A stretch of DNA of 34,343 bases from Rhodospirillum sp. UBA1311 (GTDB taxonomy: Bacteria; Pseudomonadota; Alphaproteobacteria; Rhodospirillales; Rhodospirillaceae): NCBI GenBank assembly GCA_002307145.1, contig DBTR01000035.1:35253-69595 (forward strand). Direction: 5' to 3'. The position numbers were made by a program, and so were the translations under genes. Every line of letters starts with the position of its first letter. Positions within the stretch are counted from its first letter, which is position 1. Below, in pieces: positions 33,458-34,343 of the stretch. The notes beneath the pieces were generated by a model. It worked only from the letters and a program-made list of their open reading frames with translations, was not told where the DNA came from and made no database searches.

Positions 33458-33997
33458 ATGGCCGAAGATTACGATGACGACGTCGAGGAAGGCGCACCGG
33501 TAGCGGCGAAGTCCGGCGGCGGCAAGAAGAAGCTGATCATTCTCGTGGTCCTGCCGCTGCTCCTGATCGTCGGCGCGGCCGCCGGGGCGTACTTCACCGG
33601 GCTTGCCGATCCGGTCCTGGCGATGCTGGGCGTCGGCGGCAACAAGCACGTCGCCGAGGAAAAGGTCGCCGCCGACAAGCCGCTCGCACCGCCGGTGTTC
33701 TACGAACTGCCCGAGATTCTGGTGAACCTCAATCCCGGCCAGGGGCGACGCCCCTCGCTTCTGAAGATCAAGGTTCGCCTCGAACTGGCCGCGGCCACCG
33801 ACACGCCGAAGATCGAGGCGATGCTGCCCCGGATCGTCGACAGCTTCCAGGTCTACCTGCGCGAGCTTCGGGTCGAGGATCTGCAGGGCGCCGCCGGAAT
33901 GTATCGCCTGCGCGAGGAGCTGATGATGCGGGTCAACCGCGTCGCCGCTCCCGCCAAGATCAACGACGTGCTGTTCCAGGACGTTCTGGTGCAGTAG
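33458..33997 (+). CDS. fliL: Flagellar basal-body-associated protein FliL
   Basis: 179 residues. A short acidic cytoplasmic N-terminus (AEDYDDDVEEG) precedes one transmembrane helix, LIILVVLPLLLIVGAAAGAYF (26-46), then the periplasmic FliL domain with FYELPEILVNLN, LKIKVRLELAA and LRELRVEDLQGAAGMYRLREELMMRVN, ending INDVLFQDVLVQ. FliL surrounds the stator and supports motor torque. The ATG at 33458 follows GAAGG. It is followed 28 bases later by fliM, the common fliL-fliM order. Confidence 0.95.
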   Translation: MAEDYDDDVEEGAPVAAKSGGGKKKLIILVVLPLLLIVGAAAGAYFTGLADPVLAMLGVGGNKHVAEEKVAADKPLAPPVFYELPEILVNLNPGQGRRPSLLKIKVRLELAAATDTPKIEAMLPRIVDSFQVYLRELRVEDLQGAAGMYRLREELMMRVNRVAAPAKINDVLFQDVLVQ

Positions 33998-34025
33998 GCG
34001 CCCTCTAGAGAAAGGACGAAACGCC

Positions 34026-34343
34026 ATGGCTCCGGCGGAGGACAAAGGGCGCACCGGCAACGACGAAGACGCCCTGATGGCGGAATGGGAAGCCATGGCC
34101 GAAGACAAGCCGACCGCCGAGGACGCCTCCGCCGAGTGGGAGGCGATGCTCGGCGACGAAAAAGGCACGCCCGACGACACCGACCTGATGACCAACGTTT
34201 CGGGGCGCGAATCCGCCCGCGTGCTGAACCAGGATGAAATCGACAGCCTGCTCGGCTTCGACGGCGGTGCGGACTCGGACCAGAACCGCTCCGGCATCCA
34301 GGCGATCCTCAATTCCGGCATGGTCTCCTACGAGCGCCTGCCG
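34026..34343 (+). CDS. fliM: Flagellar motor switch protein FliM, 5' part (cut by window edge)
   Basis: 106 codons to the window edge. VLNQDEIDSLLGF (66-78) is the FliM N-terminal motif that binds phospho-CheY. In enterobacteria it lies at the very start of the protein; here an acidic extension of about 65 residues precedes it, with a twice-repeated AEWEAM (19-24 and 36-41). The extension is likely flexible. The start of the core follows (AILNSGMVSYERLP). AAAGGA is 10 bases before the ATG. FliM forms the C ring that sets rotation direction. Confidence 0.93.
   Translation, partial: MAPAEDKGRTGNDEDALMAEWEAMAEDKPTAEDASAEWEAMLGDEKGTPDDTDLMTNVSGRESARVLNQDEIDSLLGFDGGADSDQNRSGIQAILNSGMVSYERLP

Overview
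The window is about 34 kb of GC-rich DNA from an alphaproteobacterium, most likely a Rhodospirillales-type flagellated cell. The best taxonomic clues are flbT, flaF and fliX, flagellar regulators I know only from Alphaproteobacteria. They sit with sigma-54-type flagellar promoters and a DksA of the cysteine-poor alphaproteobacterial kind. This placement is inferred from gene content; no database search was run.

Left part (1-12840): a sugar-modification island. It opens with the 5' end (minus strand) of an asparagine-synthase-like protein. A plus-strand run follows: left-handed beta-helix acetyltransferase, Gfo/Idh/MocA dehydrogenase, SDR epimerase/dehydratase, DegT aminotransferase, STELLO-like glycosyltransferase, a 629-residue protein ending in a degenerate GT-A domain, a second (WbpE-like) DegT aminotransferase and a GT-B-like protein. 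A small unknown minus-strand gene and a family-4 glycosyltransferase close the island. The enzymes suit synthesis and transfer of an acetamido sugar.

Middle (12814-22103): the flagellin block. Flagellin, flbT and flaF are flanked by two divergently oriented gene pairs. Each pair is a TPR protein with a GT41 (O-GlcNAc transferase/SPINDLY-like) domain next to a TPR protein with a GT9-like domain. The arrangement is mirror-symmetric around flagellin, whose central segment is rich in Ser and Thr. I infer that the block and the sugar island together glycosylate flagellin or related filament proteins.

Right part (22091-34343): structural flagellar genes. On the minus strand are flgI-flgJ-flgN-flgK-flgL behind a good sigma-54 promoter. 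fliX and dksA are on the plus strand. A second flaF-like gene is on the minus strand. flgF-flgG-flgA-flgH follow on the minus strand behind a second sigma-54 promoter. fliL and the start of fliM are on the plus strand. Both sigma-54 promoters have CGGCAA-type palindromes 75-130 bp upstream, resembling Caulobacter ftr/FlbD enhancers.

I saw no rRNA, tRNA, insertion sequence, CRISPR array or prophage gene. The most novel points are the mirror-image glycosyltransferase pairs around flagellin, the asparagine-synthase homologue that has lost both sets of signature catalytic residues, the second FlaF-family gene, and the paired sigma-54/palindrome architecture.
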